64,000 nt of DNA from Paenibacillus sp. DMB20 (GCF_000987955.1 NZ_LAZU01000017.1:1-64000), one strand, 5' to 3'; numbered from the stretch's first letter, positions 18,401-27,131 are shown. Notes: a model not told the origin generated them from the letters alone. A program made the numbers and translations.

Positions 18401-20577
18401 CGAACGAGTGGGGCAAATATCTGGGACGGGTCGATCTGGCCTTTGACAAGCATGGCGTAGTGCAAACCGGACCGGAGCTTGGAGGCCGGCTGATTCCGGT
18501 TGACGGCAGTGTGGAAGAGGATGCGCAGGCGAAGGAAATGCTGGCTCCGTATGATGCCGAATTGAAGGAATTGATGGGCCGGATTATCGGCAAGGCAGCC
18601 GTTCTTCTGGACGGCAAACGGGAAAATGTCCGTTCCAAGGAGACGAATCTCGGCAACCTGATTGCCGACGGCATGCTGGCAAAAGCCAAAGAGCTTAAAA
18701 ATGCCGATGTCGCCATCATGAACGGGGGAGGCATCCGGGCCTCCATCAATGCGGGCGAAATCACGATGGGCGAGCTGCGGACGGTGATGCCGTTCGGCAA
18801 TACCCTGTTCGTTATGGACGTGACGGGCCAGCAGTTGAAGGGCGGGCTGGAAAATGGAATCAGCGGGGCCAAGCTGACGGATCTGCCGGGTAAATTTCCG
18901 CAAATTGCCGGCATGAAATTCAAATGGGATCCGAGCGGGCCGGCCGGAAACAAAGTATTTGATGTTCAGATCAAGAAGGGAGGCAGTTATACGCCGTTGG
19001 TTCTGTCCGAAACCTATCGTCTGGCGACGAACAGTTTTGTGGCGAAGGGCGGAGACGGATATAAATCTTTTGCCGAGGCGATTGCCGAGGGCCGATATAA
19101 TGAAGATTTGGGTTACCCGGATTATGAAATTTTCATGGAGCATGTGACGAAACTCGGGGGAGAGGTATCGCCATCGGTGGAAGGAAGGATTACGGAGCAG
19201 AAGAAACCGTCGAATCCGGGAGGCGGACCCTCTCCGGGATCCGGTTCGGAATCCGGCGGATCTAGCGGCGGCGGGGGTTCTGCAACGGCGCCGAGCCAGC
19301 CGAACCCGCCATCCCAAGTCACAAAACCGGCTCCTTCGAATGTCCTAACGGCGAAGGAAGCGCACCTGACCGTTGGAACCGGCTCTTCGGGCGAACCCGT
19401 AGACCAAGTAACCGTGAAGGAAGAGGCTTTGAAAAAAGCCGTCGAAACTCTTACTGCAGGCGGCAAACACGAGCTTGTGATTCAAGTTCCGGAACTGAAC
19501 CGTGCTGCCGAGATCTCGCTTTCGGCGGCATGGCTGGAACGGGCGGCGAAGCAAGACGGGCACGCTGCCCTGGTTGTGGAAACGGGACTGGCTTCCTTCC
19601 GCATTCCGCTTCAAGCGCTGAACCTGGGTTCTGCCTTGAAAGAAGGAGACTTGGGCAAGGCAAACGTCAAGGTTCGGATCAGTCCGGCGGGAAGCGGGGC
19701 CGACGGAGCGATGGAACGCGCAGCTGCTTCCATGGGAGCTTCTTTCATTAAAGGCAGTGCGGTTCGGTTCGAAGTTGCCATTGGTGCCAAGGGCAAGGAA
19801 CAGGGATTGAGCGATTTTGGCAAGACGGTTGTAAGCCGCATACTCCCCGTGCCTTCCTCTGCCAATGCGGGGACGTTGGTTGCCGTCATGTATGATGCCT
19901 CTTCAGGCACGTTCCGATTCGTGCCGGCTCTGCATGTTACGGTAAACGGCAAACCTGCCATAGAGGTCAAACACACCGGCAGCGGAATCTACGCGCTTTT
20001 GCAGTATAAGAAAACCTTTGCCGATTTGGATGGCCACTGGGCCAAGAGCGAAATTGAGTCGATGGCATCCCGGCTGTTCGTCAAAGGGATAAGCGATGGC
20101 CATACTTTTGTTCCCGGCCAAGAAATAACCAGAGGCGAGTTTACGGCGATGCTCATCCGGGGACTGGGCCTGATGCCGGGCGAGGCAAACGGAAAGTTCC
20201 GGGATGTGGCAAAAGGGTACGCCTTCTCCGGCGAGATCGGCGGAGCCCTTCGCTACGGGATGATCCAGGGCGGAGATGGAGGAACCTTCGCGCCTAACGA
20301 CAGGGTCACAAGAGCGGAGATGGCCGTGATGACAGCCAGGGCCCTCCGTGTCGCGAAAGAACAAACCGAAGCCCTGAAGGGGGACGGCAAGCAAAGCCGA
20401 TTTAAAGACGAAGCCTTGATTCCGGCCTGGGCTTCCGCCGATGTGAGGTATCTGGCAGAGCGGGACATTATCCGGGGCGACAAACGCAGCAATTTTGGCG
20501 CAACCGATCCGGTCACCCGGGCCCAAGCCGTGGTGGTACTGCTTCGGATCATGAAACAACTGGACTTGGCCGACTGA
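15463..20577 (+). CDS. SLH-anchored multidomain 5'-nucleotidase with choice-of-anchor domain
   Basis: This 1704-aa surface protein starts at TTG with AGGGGGG upstream. Order: signal peptide (1-31, ending FAQ); Ig-like putative sugar-binding domain (about 55-145); a large beta-propeller-like choice-of-anchor region (about 146-650; DLVEDQIAVGMIGHYS); a bacterial Ig (Big_2-like) domain (about 655-735). Next comes an UshA-type metallophosphoesterase (743-990) with MHTNDTHAH, DAGDVFSG, GNHEFDQG and GGHTHT, then the 5'-nucleotidase C-terminal domain with MNGGGIRASI (about 1085). A Ser/Gly/Pro linker (1245-1292), an unassigned region and three SLH repeats (1519-1700) that bind the cell wall complete it. 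It should release phosphate from nucleotides outside the cell. Confidence 0.9.
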   Translation: MKGKGAKVVSLLMAAEITVASMFTGGAVFAQESVEMRQTANAENTVQGSDKAAADFGISNVSLPEAYAGEAYSVMVDVYGGQAPYTFRAEGLPAGLSIAADSGLLTGMPAAGQEGEHSVEVTVHDSSVTPKVARSIWKLHIQGSRLDLVEDQIAVGMIGHYSVGTANKDGGVAEIVKYNKDNGKFYLVNGSTQPASLEIISLGDGSNLQRDKRINIEELANNEGFQFGDLTSVDVNTETDRIAAAVQEQDHAKPGKVLVLDYEGGLVKTYETGVQPDMVKYTSDGRYILTADEGEPRTATAPDPEGSVTIVDTVTDEVFHLKFDQPDLIDDKVHVRGPAEADGAIRTRGSKADAVHDLEPEYISLSGDETTAYVSLQENNAIAVVDIAGKSIKGVHGLGHKDFNLPGNELDLVKDGSIKLENVPFYGMYMPDGIATYSAGGKQYVLTANEGDATGWPERSNESKIGNLKAGLDPSSPAAMFLADKGTAYDKVEVAADMVNSGLYLYGGRSFSIWNAEDMSPVYDSGSDFEKITASRLPEYFNASNDKSEMDGRSAKKGPEPEYVTTGKVGLKTLAFVGLERIGGVMTYDVTNPSNPVFLNYLNTRDFQAGLTSDSGPEGLEFIAASDSPTGRPLLLVANEVSGTVAVLELKVAKVTVDQPALELAVGAEPVRLNASVEQAGGGHAGLAWSSSDESVATVDGTGLVTPLAEGDTVIAVTSEDGYGSAEVPVKVKGSAPGGEPWKLTVMHTNDTHAHLADVARRATLVKQVRSEARNTLLVDAGDVFSGDLYFTKWFGLADLAFMNYMGYDAMTFGNHEFDQGTKALAEFVAKAKFPLVSSNIDFSKDSHIAPLLKNPAIINKDQTTENAGVYPYVILEVDGRKIGVFGLTTEDTAETSSPGKDVTFRNAAEATRETVEAIGKEGPNIIIGLSHLGYARDKGLAEAVEGIDLIVGGHTHTKLETPEVVTDSRYHTPTVIVQANEWGKYLGRVDLAFDKHGVVQTGPELGGRLIPVDGSVEEDAQAKEMLAPYDAELKELMGRIIGKAAVLLDGKRENVRSKETNLGNLIADGMLAKAKELKNADVAIMNGGGIRASINAGEITMGELRTVMPFGNTLFVMDVTGQQLKGGLENGISGAKLTDLPGKFPQIAGMKFKWDPSGPAGNKVFDVQIKKGGSYTPLVLSETYRLATNSFVAKGGDGYKSFAEAIAEGRYNEDLGYPDYEIFMEHVTKLGGEVSPSVEGRITEQKKPSNPGGGPSPGSGSESGGSSGGGGSATAPSQPNPPSQVTKPAPSNVLTAKEAHLTVGTGSSGEPVDQVTVKEEALKKAVETLTAGGKHELVIQVPELNRAAEISLSAAWLERAAKQDGHAALVVETGLASFRIPLQALNLGSALKEGDLGKANVKVRISPAGSGADGAMERAAASMGASFIKGSAVRFEVAIGAKGKEQGLSDFGKTVVSRILPVPSSANAGTLVAVMYDASSGTFRFVPALHVTVNGKPAIEVKHTGSGIYALLQYKKTFADLDGHWAKSEIESMASRLFVKGISDGHTFVPGQEITRGEFTAMLIRGLGLMPGEANGKFRDVAKGYAFSGEIGGALRYGMIQGGDGGTFAPNDRVTRAEMAVMTARALRVAKEQTEALKGDGKQSRFKDEALIPAWASADVRYLAERDIIRGDKRSNFGATDPVTRAQAVVVLLRIMKQLDLAD

Positions 20578-20599
20578 ATATATAGCTGAAATGAAAAAT

Positions 20600-20645
20600 G
20601 GACGGCCCCGGGTTGCCTGTAATCCGAGGGCCGTCCTGCTTTGCT
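20600..20645 (+). terminator. Terminator of the SLH nucleotidase gene
   Basis: GGACGGCCC and GGGCCGTCC pair, followed by TGCTTTGCTTTT. Confidence 0.8.
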
Positions 20646-20784
20646 TTTATCGCCCTTCGGGACAAGATGAAAAAACAAACGCGTTTTAAAATTTCCGTAA
20701 ATTTTCACTTTGTTTTTCATAGTAAATAAGGTATACTTCATTCATTCACGAAATTAGGAAAATACGATTTCATAGAGTACGTTT

Positions 20785-20849
20785 CTCGTATATGTGCAGG
20801 AATCGGCCTGCATGTCTCTACCCGATCACCGGAATGATCGGACTACGGG
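20785..20849 (+). ncRNA. Purine riboswitch aptamer (guanine/xanthine class)
   Basis: P1 is CTCGTA (20785-20790) with TACGGG (20844-20849). P2 is TGCAGG/CCTGCA and P3 is CCGATCA/TGATCGG. Core junction bases match the class (TATA after P1, TCTACC between P2 and P3, GACTACG before closing). The specificity base in GAC is C, as in guanine-type rather than adenine-type aptamers. It lies upstream of xpt-pbuX, the classic target. Confidence 0.93.
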
Positions 20850-20910
20850 ATGACGGCGAAATTTATTTCCCTGCCCTTGACCGGGTAAGGGAATGTTTAT
20901 TTTGCTGATC

Positions 20911-20959
20911 AAGCCCATTTGTTCCATCCGGTGACCGGCATGGAGGAAGTGGGCTTTTT
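20911..20959 (+). terminator. Riboswitch expression-platform terminator
   Basis: AAGCCCA ... TTCCAT pairs with ATGGAGGAA ... TGGGCTTTTT. Together with the aptamer this is a ligand-on terminator, giving repression of xpt-pbuX by purines. Confidence 0.82.
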
Positions 20960-21007
20960 GCTGTTTTGCGAAGAACGGCTCGATCACATAACAAGAGGAG
21001 GGGCATC

Positions 21008-21577
21008 ATGCAATTGCTGCAAAACAAGGTCCGGGAGGAAGGCATCGTGCTGAACGGACAGGTCCTGAAGGTGGATTCGTTCCTGAACCATCAGATGGAT
21101 CCGGTGCTGATGAAAGAGGTCGGACGGGAGTTTACCCGGCTGTTTCAAGGGGAAAACATTACACGGGTGTTGACGATCGAATCGTCCGGCATCGCTCCCG
21201 GGATCATGACCGCACTGGAACTGGAGGTGCCGCTCATCTTTGCCCGAAAGCAGAAATCGCTGACGCTCCGCGAGGATATTTTCGTGGAGAAGGTGTATTC
21301 CTTCACGAAGCAGGAGACAAACGAAATCACCGTTTCGAAAAAATTCATACATCCGGGCGACCGGGTTCTCATTGTCGATGACTTTCTTGCTAACGGGGAG
21401 GCCGCGTTCGGACTCGCTCGCATTGTGGAGCAGGCGGGCGCCGAAGTGGCCGGCATCGGCATCGTGATCGAAAAAGCGTTTCAGCCCGGCGGGCGTTTGC
21501 TGGCCGAAGCGGGATACCGCGTCGAATCGCTGGTTCGCATCGCGGCTTTGGACAACGGCGTCGTTACGTTCGCGTAG
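21008..21577 (+). CDS. xpt: Xanthine phosphoribosyltransferase
   Basis: The 189-aa product is close to B. subtilis Xpt along its length: [22 protein letters not shown] at the N-terminus, [14 protein letters not shown] near residue 57, [10 protein letters not shown] near 78, and the PRPP-binding signature [14 protein letters not shown] near 120. It converts xanthine and PRPP to XMP in purine salvage. The start at 21008 is set by AAGAGGAGG; an upstream ATG at 20966 lies in the terminator stem region and has no RBS. It is cotranscribed with pbuX under the purine riboswitch. Confidence 0.95.
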   Translation: MQLLQNKVREEGIVLNGQVLKVDSFLNHQMDPVLMKEVGREFTRLFQGENITRVLTIESSGIAPGIMTALELEVPLIFARKQKSLTLREDIFVEKVYSFTKQETNEITVSKKFIHPGDRVLIVDDFLANGEAAFGLARIVEQAGAEVAGIGIVIEKAFQPGGRLLAEAGYRVESLVRIAALDNGVVTFA

Positions 21578-21613
21578 ATCAACCAATCCATTATCGGGAG
21601 GCATTCATTTTCC

Positions 21614-22975
21614 ATGGAAGAACAGAAGCTGTCCGCTCAGGAGCCGATTTTTGACAAACGTCGCCATCCTGCCAAAACGTTCTCGCTCGGTATTCAGCAT
21701 GTGCTGGCTATGTATGCGGGCGCCATTATCGTACCGCTGATCGTAGGCAATGCCCTTGGCCTGACGACCGAGCAGCTTACCTATCTGATCGCCATCGACC
21801 TGCTGGCGTGCGGCGTCGCCACCCTGCTGCAGGTGTTCGGCAACAAATACTTCGGAATCGGGCTGCCGGTTATGCTGGGCTGCGCCTTCCAAGCCGTCGG
21901 TCCGATGATTATTATCGGTGCCGAGCACGGCATGTCGGTCATTTACGGCTCCATTATCGCCTCCGGCCTGTTCGTGGTCCTGTTCTCGGGACTTTTCGGC
22001 AAGCTGATCGCCGTGTTCCCGCCGGTCGTAACCGGCTCGGTCGTGACGATTATCGGTCTTACGCTTATCCCGGTGGCGCTGAACGACCTTGCCGGCGGAC
22101 AGGGCAGCGAAGATTTCGGCAGCCCGTTGAATTTGACGCTCGGCTTTAGCGTCCTGTTGTTCATCATTTTGATGAACCGCTTTGCCAAAGGCTTTCTGCG
22201 CTCCATTTCGGTTCTGCTCGGCTTGATTCTGGGCACGCTGGCCGCAGCTTTTATCGGTGACGTCAACCTGACGCCGCTGCATGAAGCGGGATGGTTCCGC
22301 GCTCCGCAGCCGTTTTATTTCGGAACGCCGGAATTCAAGCTGATTCCGATCCTGACCATGATCCTTGTGGCTATCGTCAGCGTGGCCGAGTCGACGGGCG
22401 TATTCATGGCTCTCGGCAAAATCGTGGGGAAAGACATCACCTCCAAGGATTTATCCAAGGGCTACCGTGCCGAAGGGCTTGCCATCATGGTAGGCGGCAT
22501 TTTCAACTCGTTTCCGTATACCACCTACTCGCAAAACGTCGGGCTCGTGCAAATGAGCCGGGTTAAAACCCGCGACGTGATCGTGGTGGCGGGCAGCCTG
22601 CTGATCCTGATCGGATTCGTGCCGAAAATCGCCGCATTGACGCAGCTTGTGCCGACTTCCGTTCTGGGCGGCGCGATGATTGCGCTGTTCGGGATGGTTG
22701 TGTCCTCCGGCATTCGAATGCTGGGGGATCAGGTGGATTTGAACCGGCACGAGAACCTGTTCATCATCGCTTGTTCGGTGGGCATGGGGCTTGGCGTTAC
22801 CACCGTGCCGAATCTGTTCGCGCAGCTGCCGGACTGGGTTCGCATCCTCGCCGACAACGGCATCGTGGCCGGCAGCTTGACGGCCATCGTACTGAACCTG
22901 CTGTTTAACGGATTAAAACAAAGCAAGGCCGTAACCCTCCCTGCGGGAGAGACGGCCGAAGGGCATGCCGCGTAA
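21614..22975 (+). CDS. pbuX: Xanthine permease (NCS2 nucleobase:cation symporter)
   Basis: The 453-aa protein has 12-14 hydrophobic segments. NCS2 motifs include FSLGIQHVLAMYAGAIIVPLIVG at the N-terminus, GIGLPVMLGCAFQAVGPMI near residue 80, and VSVAESTGVFMALGKI ... GGIFNSFPYTTYSQNVGLVQ around 258-310, containing the family Glu and the QNVGL segment. It imports xanthine for Xpt, encoded 36 bp upstream. The 3' end of the gene itself forms the left arm of the operon terminator. Confidence 0.94.
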   Translation: MEEQKLSAQEPIFDKRRHPAKTFSLGIQHVLAMYAGAIIVPLIVGNALGLTTEQLTYLIAIDLLACGVATLLQVFGNKYFGIGLPVMLGCAFQAVGPMIIIGAEHGMSVIYGSIIASGLFVVLFSGLFGKLIAVFPPVVTGSVVTIIGLTLIPVALNDLAGGQGSEDFGSPLNLTLGFSVLLFIILMNRFAKGFLRSISVLLGLILGTLAAAFIGDVNLTPLHEAGWFRAPQPFYFGTPEFKLIPILTMILVAIVSVAESTGVFMALGKIVGKDITSKDLSKGYRAEGLAIMVGGIFNSFPYTTYSQNVGLVQMSRVKTRDVIVVAGSLLILIGFVPKIAALTQLVPTSVLGGAMIALFGMVVSSGIRMLGDQVDLNRHENLFIIACSVGMGLGVTTVPNLFAQLPDWVRILADNGIVAGSLTAIVLNLLFNGLKQSKAVTLPAGETAEGHAA

Positions 22976-22991
22976 GCGGATGCCCTTTTTT
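22961..22991 (+). terminator. Terminator overlapping the pbuX stop codon
   Basis: GGGCATGCCGC and GCGGATGCCC flank GTAA, which contains the TAA stop, then T6. Coding end and terminator are economically merged. Confidence 0.85.
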
Positions 22992-23069
22992 AGTATAAAG
23001 ACGGACTTCGACTGAGTTTTCTGTTCTTTAAAGGAAAACAGACTCTTTTTCTCGTTGCCGCCTGCTCTC

Positions 23070-23411
23070 TTACATCCGGGCAATCTGCTTCTCCGCAAAG
23101 CGGCCGATCCACGGCAGCTTGAACCAGCGGCCCTGAACGGCGTGGAACATCAGCACAAGCCACATGAGTACGCCGATCAGCGCGAGCAACCCGGAGGCCA
23201 GCAGTCCGACAATCGGGACGGCCCCGGACAGCATATGGGCGAGTGCCAGGCTTCCGAAGGCCAGCAGGGACTGGAGGGCATGGAACATGACGTAGCGGCT
23301 TCTTTTTTCGAGAGCGAGAAAAAGAATTCCGCCGACCATCGGAAACAGGTAACACAGGGTAGCGGCCAGATTTTCAGGGATTCCCGTGGACGATTTGAAC
23401 GGGGACATCAC
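23070..23411 (-). CDS. DUF4870/Tic20-like small membrane protein
   Basis: The 113-aa protein has three to four hydrophobic helices with the pattern of DUF4870/Tic20-like proteins: NLAATLCYLFPMVGGILFLALEKRSRYVMFHALQS, then GLLALIGVLMWLVLMFHAVQGRWFKLPWIG. The conserved F-x-x-E-K-x-S-R-Y-V-x-F-H-A segment follows the first helix. The biological role of the family is poorly defined. It is monocistronic on the minus strand, convergent with pbuX. Confidence 0.72.
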   Translation of the reverse strand: MMSPFKSSTGIPENLAATLCYLFPMVGGILFLALEKRSRYVMFHALQSLLAFGSLALAHMLSGAVPIVGLLASGLLALIGVLMWLVLMFHAVQGRWFKLPWIGRFAEKQIARM

Positions 23412-23523
23412 ACCAACTCCTTGTCTTTAGGGCAAGCTACTATACCATATGACCGCTTGGGACAAAGTATGATGCCTGCAAGGAATAAAGATGGGAGCCT
23501 CTTTTAATGGGATGTGCCGAACA

Positions 23524-23570
23524 AAGAACGGATCGGCCGCCGTTCGTTTACGGTCTATCGGCCGATCCGT
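23524..23570 (-). terminator. Terminator of the di-heme cytochrome gene
   Basis: ACGGATCGGCCG (23528-23539) and CGGCCGATCCGT (23559-23570) form a 12-bp perfect stem. On the minus strand it is followed by TTCTTTGTTC. Confidence 0.7.
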
Positions 23571-23582
23571 CCCGTTGTGTCC

Positions 23583-25538
23583 TTACTTCATTTTTAATTG
23601 AAGCAGGTATTGGATGAGCGCGTTCTGCTGCTCCTTTGTAAAGCCCGTGTTTTCATCGACCCAGAACTCATGGCCTTGGCCTGTTACGTGGGTATCTCTA
23701 AGCCGGGCATCGCTGCGGTTTGCCTCGATGACCCGCTGGCGGAGTTTTTGGTCGATCATGGCTTTAAGGCTGTTATAGGGGTCGGGCAGGATTCCTTTGA
23801 ACAAGGTTCCGGATATGCCAAGCTGGGGCAGCTCCGGACCAACCGCTACCCCGCCGTCGTGAAGATAAGGGGCCGACCAGGGGAGACCGATGAGGCCCAT
23901 AACCTTATAGCCGCCCTCCGAGCCCTGATGGGCAAAACCGAGCTTAAGCTGGCCGGGATCGAGATGGCCGGTCGGGATTTTCGTGATCTTGGCGTCTTTC
24001 GGAATCGGAATGGGGGTATCCGGCATGTAGTTTACCGGAGGCCCGAATTTCCGCTCCGTCCCGGCAAAAGACCGTGCTCTGGTCGGCTCCGTACCGATGA
24101 CGGAAGATGGAACGATCCGGTGGTTCGTAAAAGAATCGCCTGCGTGGCAGCTGATGCACTGGGCTTTTCTGAACACCTCGGCTCCAAGCTTGACGGTTTT
24201 CGGGTCGGCCGCCTGCTTCGGCTCCGGCGGCTTGATCGTGTTCTGGTATGCGGCCATGGCGTTTACCTGTTCGTTGGCTTTATACCCCGGAGTGCCGATA
24301 AACAGACCGTTTGGCGCCACGGGCGACATTTTCGGAAACTGCGGGGATTTCACGGATTCGTTAAAACCGGGAACGCCGGGCGTTCTGCGGTCAATCTTAT
24401 CATGGAACTCCGACGGTTTTAAGCCGCTTGCCGGATCATACCGATATCTTGGATTGGACGCATTTTGGAGGATCGTTCCGATGAACACTTCCTTGTCGAT
24501 GCCAAACAGCGTGCTGCTGACCTCCAGTTGGCTCAACGGATCGGTGTTTTGCGCATGGACGTTGTTGCTGAAGGTGCTGAGGCCCTTGAAATTTCCGGCC
24601 ATGGCAAACCCGCTCCAGCTGTAGGGATGCTTTCCTTTTGTGAATATATCCGGCATCTGGGTCATGTTGCTTACCAGATCCGGCGTCGTGTCAAAGCTTC
24701 CGGGCGTCCACTTCGAAAAGTTTTCGTCCACGGCCTTTTCAAGCGCGTCAGGGTCGGGAAGATGAACCTGTTTGCCTTCGGAGGAGGTAACGCGACGATC
24801 GGTGCTTTTTACATATTGAACCAGGTTCCTGACATCGGTATGGGTGAAGAAGGAAGCCGTATTCGGCGCGAGAGCCATCAATTGGCCGACGTTAAAATCG
24901 GCGTTCGGGGCACCTTCCACAATCTGTTTCGTTTCGGGGTCCACGGTGGCGTGGCAGGCCATGCAAGTGACGCCGATCTTCACTCTTCCTTCCGAATATT
25001 TCAGCGGGAGGCCCAGCGGCAGGTAAGAGCCTTGGGCGACATCGATGCCGGTGTCGAACTTGTCGCCTTTTTTGTAGGATCTGCCTCCGATCGTAGCGTC
25101 CGTGTCCAGCTCGACCCGAAGGTTTGAAGTTCCTTTGCCCTTCAAATCAAGCAGCGCCTTGGTTATGTTTTTCAGTTTGATCGGACCATCCAGTATGCCC
25201 AGCACGTCGGTCATGAACACCTCGTTGCCGAAGGTTTCCTTATAAAGCGTCTTTCGTCCCAGCGCCAACAGTTTTTCATCGACTTGAACCGCGCCCGTTT
25301 CGGGCGTGATCCCGGAGGCGGCACCCACGTTGCCTTTACCCTGCACGGGAATCGGGCCGTCCGGCAGGTCGAAGGCGCGAATGCCTTTGTCACGAAGCGC
25401 TTGGGAAGCGGACGGGTTGGCCAGTATCCGTTCGGGAGGCATATAACCGTATTCCGGTTCTCCCAGATGGATAGCTAGCCATCCGGCGCCGATCAAAAGG
25501 ATGGGGAGCAGAATCAGCAGCCGTTTTCGTTTCATCAT
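23583..25538 (-). CDS. Membrane-anchored di-heme c-type cytochrome, MauG/RoxA-like
   Basis: The 651-aa protein has an uncleaved N-terminal anchor (residues 5-24) and no lipobox, so it should face outside. Two covalent heme motifs are visible, CMACH (192-196) and CISCH (461-465). Near residue 575 lies APYLHDGGVAVG, which resembles the conserved Tyr-x-His-Asp-Gly block of MauG and bacterial di-heme peroxidases. Length and the first heme position resemble the rubber oxygenase RoxA. The call is therefore a di-heme oxidase or peroxidase of uncertain substrate. It is followed downstream by its own terminator; the small gene at 25579 lies just upstream on the same strand. Confidence 0.78.
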   Translation of the reverse strand: MMKRKRLLILLPILLIGAGWLAIHLGEPEYGYMPPERILANPSASQALRDKGIRAFDLPDGPIPVQGKGNVGAASGITPETGAVQVDEKLLALGRKTLYKETFGNEVFMTDVLGILDGPIKLKNITKALLDLKGKGTSNLRVELDTDATIGGRSYKKGDKFDTGIDVAQGSYLPLGLPLKYSEGRVKIGVTCMACHATVDPETKQIVEGAPNADFNVGQLMALAPNTASFFTHTDVRNLVQYVKSTDRRVTSSEGKQVHLPDPDALEKAVDENFSKWTPGSFDTTPDLVSNMTQMPDIFTKGKHPYSWSGFAMAGNFKGLSTFSNNVHAQNTDPLSQLEVSSTLFGIDKEVFIGTILQNASNPRYRYDPASGLKPSEFHDKIDRRTPGVPGFNESVKSPQFPKMSPVAPNGLFIGTPGYKANEQVNAMAAYQNTIKPPEPKQAADPKTVKLGAEVFRKAQCISCHAGDSFTNHRIVPSSVIGTEPTRARSFAGTERKFGPPVNYMPDTPIPIPKDAKITKIPTGHLDPGQLKLGFAHQGSEGGYKVMGLIGLPWSAPYLHDGGVAVGPELPQLGISGTLFKGILPDPYNSLKAMIDQKLRQRVIEANRSDARLRDTHVTGQGHEFWVDENTGFTKEQQNALIQYLLQLKMK

Positions 25539-25578
25539 ATAACCCCCTTCTCCATTTGGGGTTCAAGCGATAGCAAAA

Positions 25579-25851
25579 TTAGTCCTCGGCGTTGCTGTAC
25601 CGCGGATGCACCTTGTCCTGTTTGCCATGTCCCTTTTCCTTCACGATCAGGCGCTCGTCTGTACGTCCGTCGTGATGATTTTCAAAATCGTATTCGGTCA
25701 GACGCCATTCCGTCGTGCCGAGAATCGGATCGGCACTGAAAGTCTCGCCGCGTTTAAAATACTCCTCACGGCCCCATTCATTGGTATATACGCCGTCCAC
25801 CTCAACCTTTTCGTGGGTGATGGGATGCATACCTTTATCCTTTCCAGACAT
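25579..25851 (-). CDS. Hypothetical small protein (90 aa)
   Basis: I do not recognise the family. From the ATG at 25851 (GAGAGGAG upstream) the 90-aa product is highly charged. It contains ITHEKVEVDGVYTNEWGREEYFKRGETF followed by GTTEWRLTEYDFENHHDGR and a Lys-rich tail. The frame continues to 25908 without a good RBS. No membrane segment or Cys is seen. It is 40 bp upstream of the di-heme cytochrome gene and may share its transcript. Confidence 0.6.
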   Translation of the reverse strand: MSGKDKGMHPITHEKVEVDGVYTNEWGREEYFKRGETFSADPILGTTEWRLTEYDFENHHDGRTDERLIVKEKGHGKQDKVHPRYSNAED

Positions 25852-25925
25852 GCCATAACTCCTCTCGTGATGTGAATAGATTGATATGCATAACGTATCC
25901 AGTTTCAAGCGGGAATATCCGCCGT

Positions 25926-27077
25926 TTACACGCCGGACAGCTCCAGCTCCCGCTTGGATTGAAGCAGATTGGCGAACAAATCGTCCACAATGGTTTCTGC
26001 GGCATGGGGCTTGGAGAGAGCGTCTATCCGGCGCTTGACGCTATCCAACGCTTCCCGATTTCTCAGGAGATGGCATATCCGTACGGCAAGATGCTCCGGA
26101 TCGTAGGAGATGGTCGCGGCGCCTTTGCTCTCGAGGTATAGGGCATTGCCCCGCTCCTGCCCGGGTACGGGCCGATAGAGAAAAAGGGGAAGGCCGCAGG
26201 CGATGCATTCGGAGATCGTTATGCCTCCCGGCTTGGTAACCATGCAGAAACTCCTCTCCATCAGCCTGGAGATCCGTTCCACATAACCGAGAACATGAAC
26301 ATGCGGGCTATCTTTGAATGCGGCGGTCAGCTGTTCGCACAGCGGCTTGTTCCAGCCGCAAATAATGACGGTCTGAAGCTCGGGCTCGCATTCAAGCCTT
26401 TTGCCTATTTCCATGCAGTTCTGGATCGCGCCGTACGCGCCGCCCATGAGCAAAACCGTTTTCCTGCCGGGATCCAGACGGATATCCAGGGGCTCGGGAT
26501 CCTGCCCGTTTTGGCGCAGATCAAAAAACGGCATCAGCGGGATGCCGCTGACGATAATTCGCTCGGAGGGAATCCCCCGTTCAATCGCTTCCCGTTTAAG
26601 GTCATCCGTAGCGACGTAATATCTGTCCACGCCGGGGTGGAGCCAGCGTCCATGAAGATCGTAATCGGTGAGGACGGTCACGACTGGAGCGGACTGCCCG
26701 CTTTGCCCGTTGGGCCGGGAGATGGTGACCTGCGGGAAAGTATGGATAATCAGATCCGGTTCTTCCCGGCACAGATACCGGCTTAATTTGGCGAGGCCAA
26801 CCCGGTGAAGAAGAGTTCCAAAAAGCGAGTCCGGTTTCATATGCTTGGTTTTGTCGTAGATCCATCCGTATAAATACGGAAAGGATTTGAAGCTTTGCAT
26901 GTATAAAAACTTGGTCATTTCATTCAAAAAAGGATGGGCCTCCGCCATCAAGTCCAAGAGGAGAACCTCCCTGACGCCCTTTCGCCGGAGCTGCGCTTCA
27001 ATGGCGTGGGCAGCCTGCAGGTGCCCGCTCCCGTAACTGGCGTAAAGAATCAAAATCCGTGGCGAGGGTCTGTTCAT
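25926..27077 (-). CDS. UgtP/MGDG-synthase-like glycosyltransferase (GT28)
   Basis: The product is 383 aa from the ATG at 27077 (AAAGGCGGT upstream); an ATG at 27095 adds six residues. The N-terminal MGDG-synthase domain shows ILYASYGSGHLQAAHAIEAQL with the Gly-x-Gly-His motif. The C-terminal GT28 domain has VLGYVERISRLMERSFCMVTKPGGITISECIACGLPLFLYRPVPGQE, very like B. subtilis UgtP. Such enzymes transfer glucose from UDP-glucose to diacylglycerol for glycolipids and lipoteichoic acid anchors, at the inner membrane face. Paenibacillus-type genomes can hold several paralogs, so the exact acceptor is unsure. Confidence 0.85.
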   Translation of the reverse strand: MNRPSPRILILYASYGSGHLQAAHAIEAQLRRKGVREVLLLDLMAEAHPFLNEMTKFLYMQSFKSFPYLYGWIYDKTKHMKPDSLFGTLLHRVGLAKLSRYLCREEPDLIIHTFPQVTISRPNGQSGQSAPVVTVLTDYDLHGRWLHPGVDRYYVATDDLKREAIERGIPSERIIVSGIPLMPFFDLRQNGQDPEPLDIRLDPGRKTVLLMGGAYGAIQNCMEIGKRLECEPELQTVIICGWNKPLCEQLTAAFKDSPHVHVLGYVERISRLMERSFCMVTKPGGITISECIACGLPLFLYRPVPGQERGNALYLESKGAATISYDPEHLAVRICHLLRNREALDSVKRRIDALSKPHAAETIVDDLFANLLQSKRELELSGV

Positions 27078-27131
27078 GGGAATACCGCCTTTCATCTGTT
27101 GATTTACCAGTGAGAGCGATGGGAGGGAGCT

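Noticed and set aside
18019..19317. 432-codon open frame on the minus strand
   Set aside because: It lies fully inside the SLH nucleotidase gene and is a GC-driven shadow frame.
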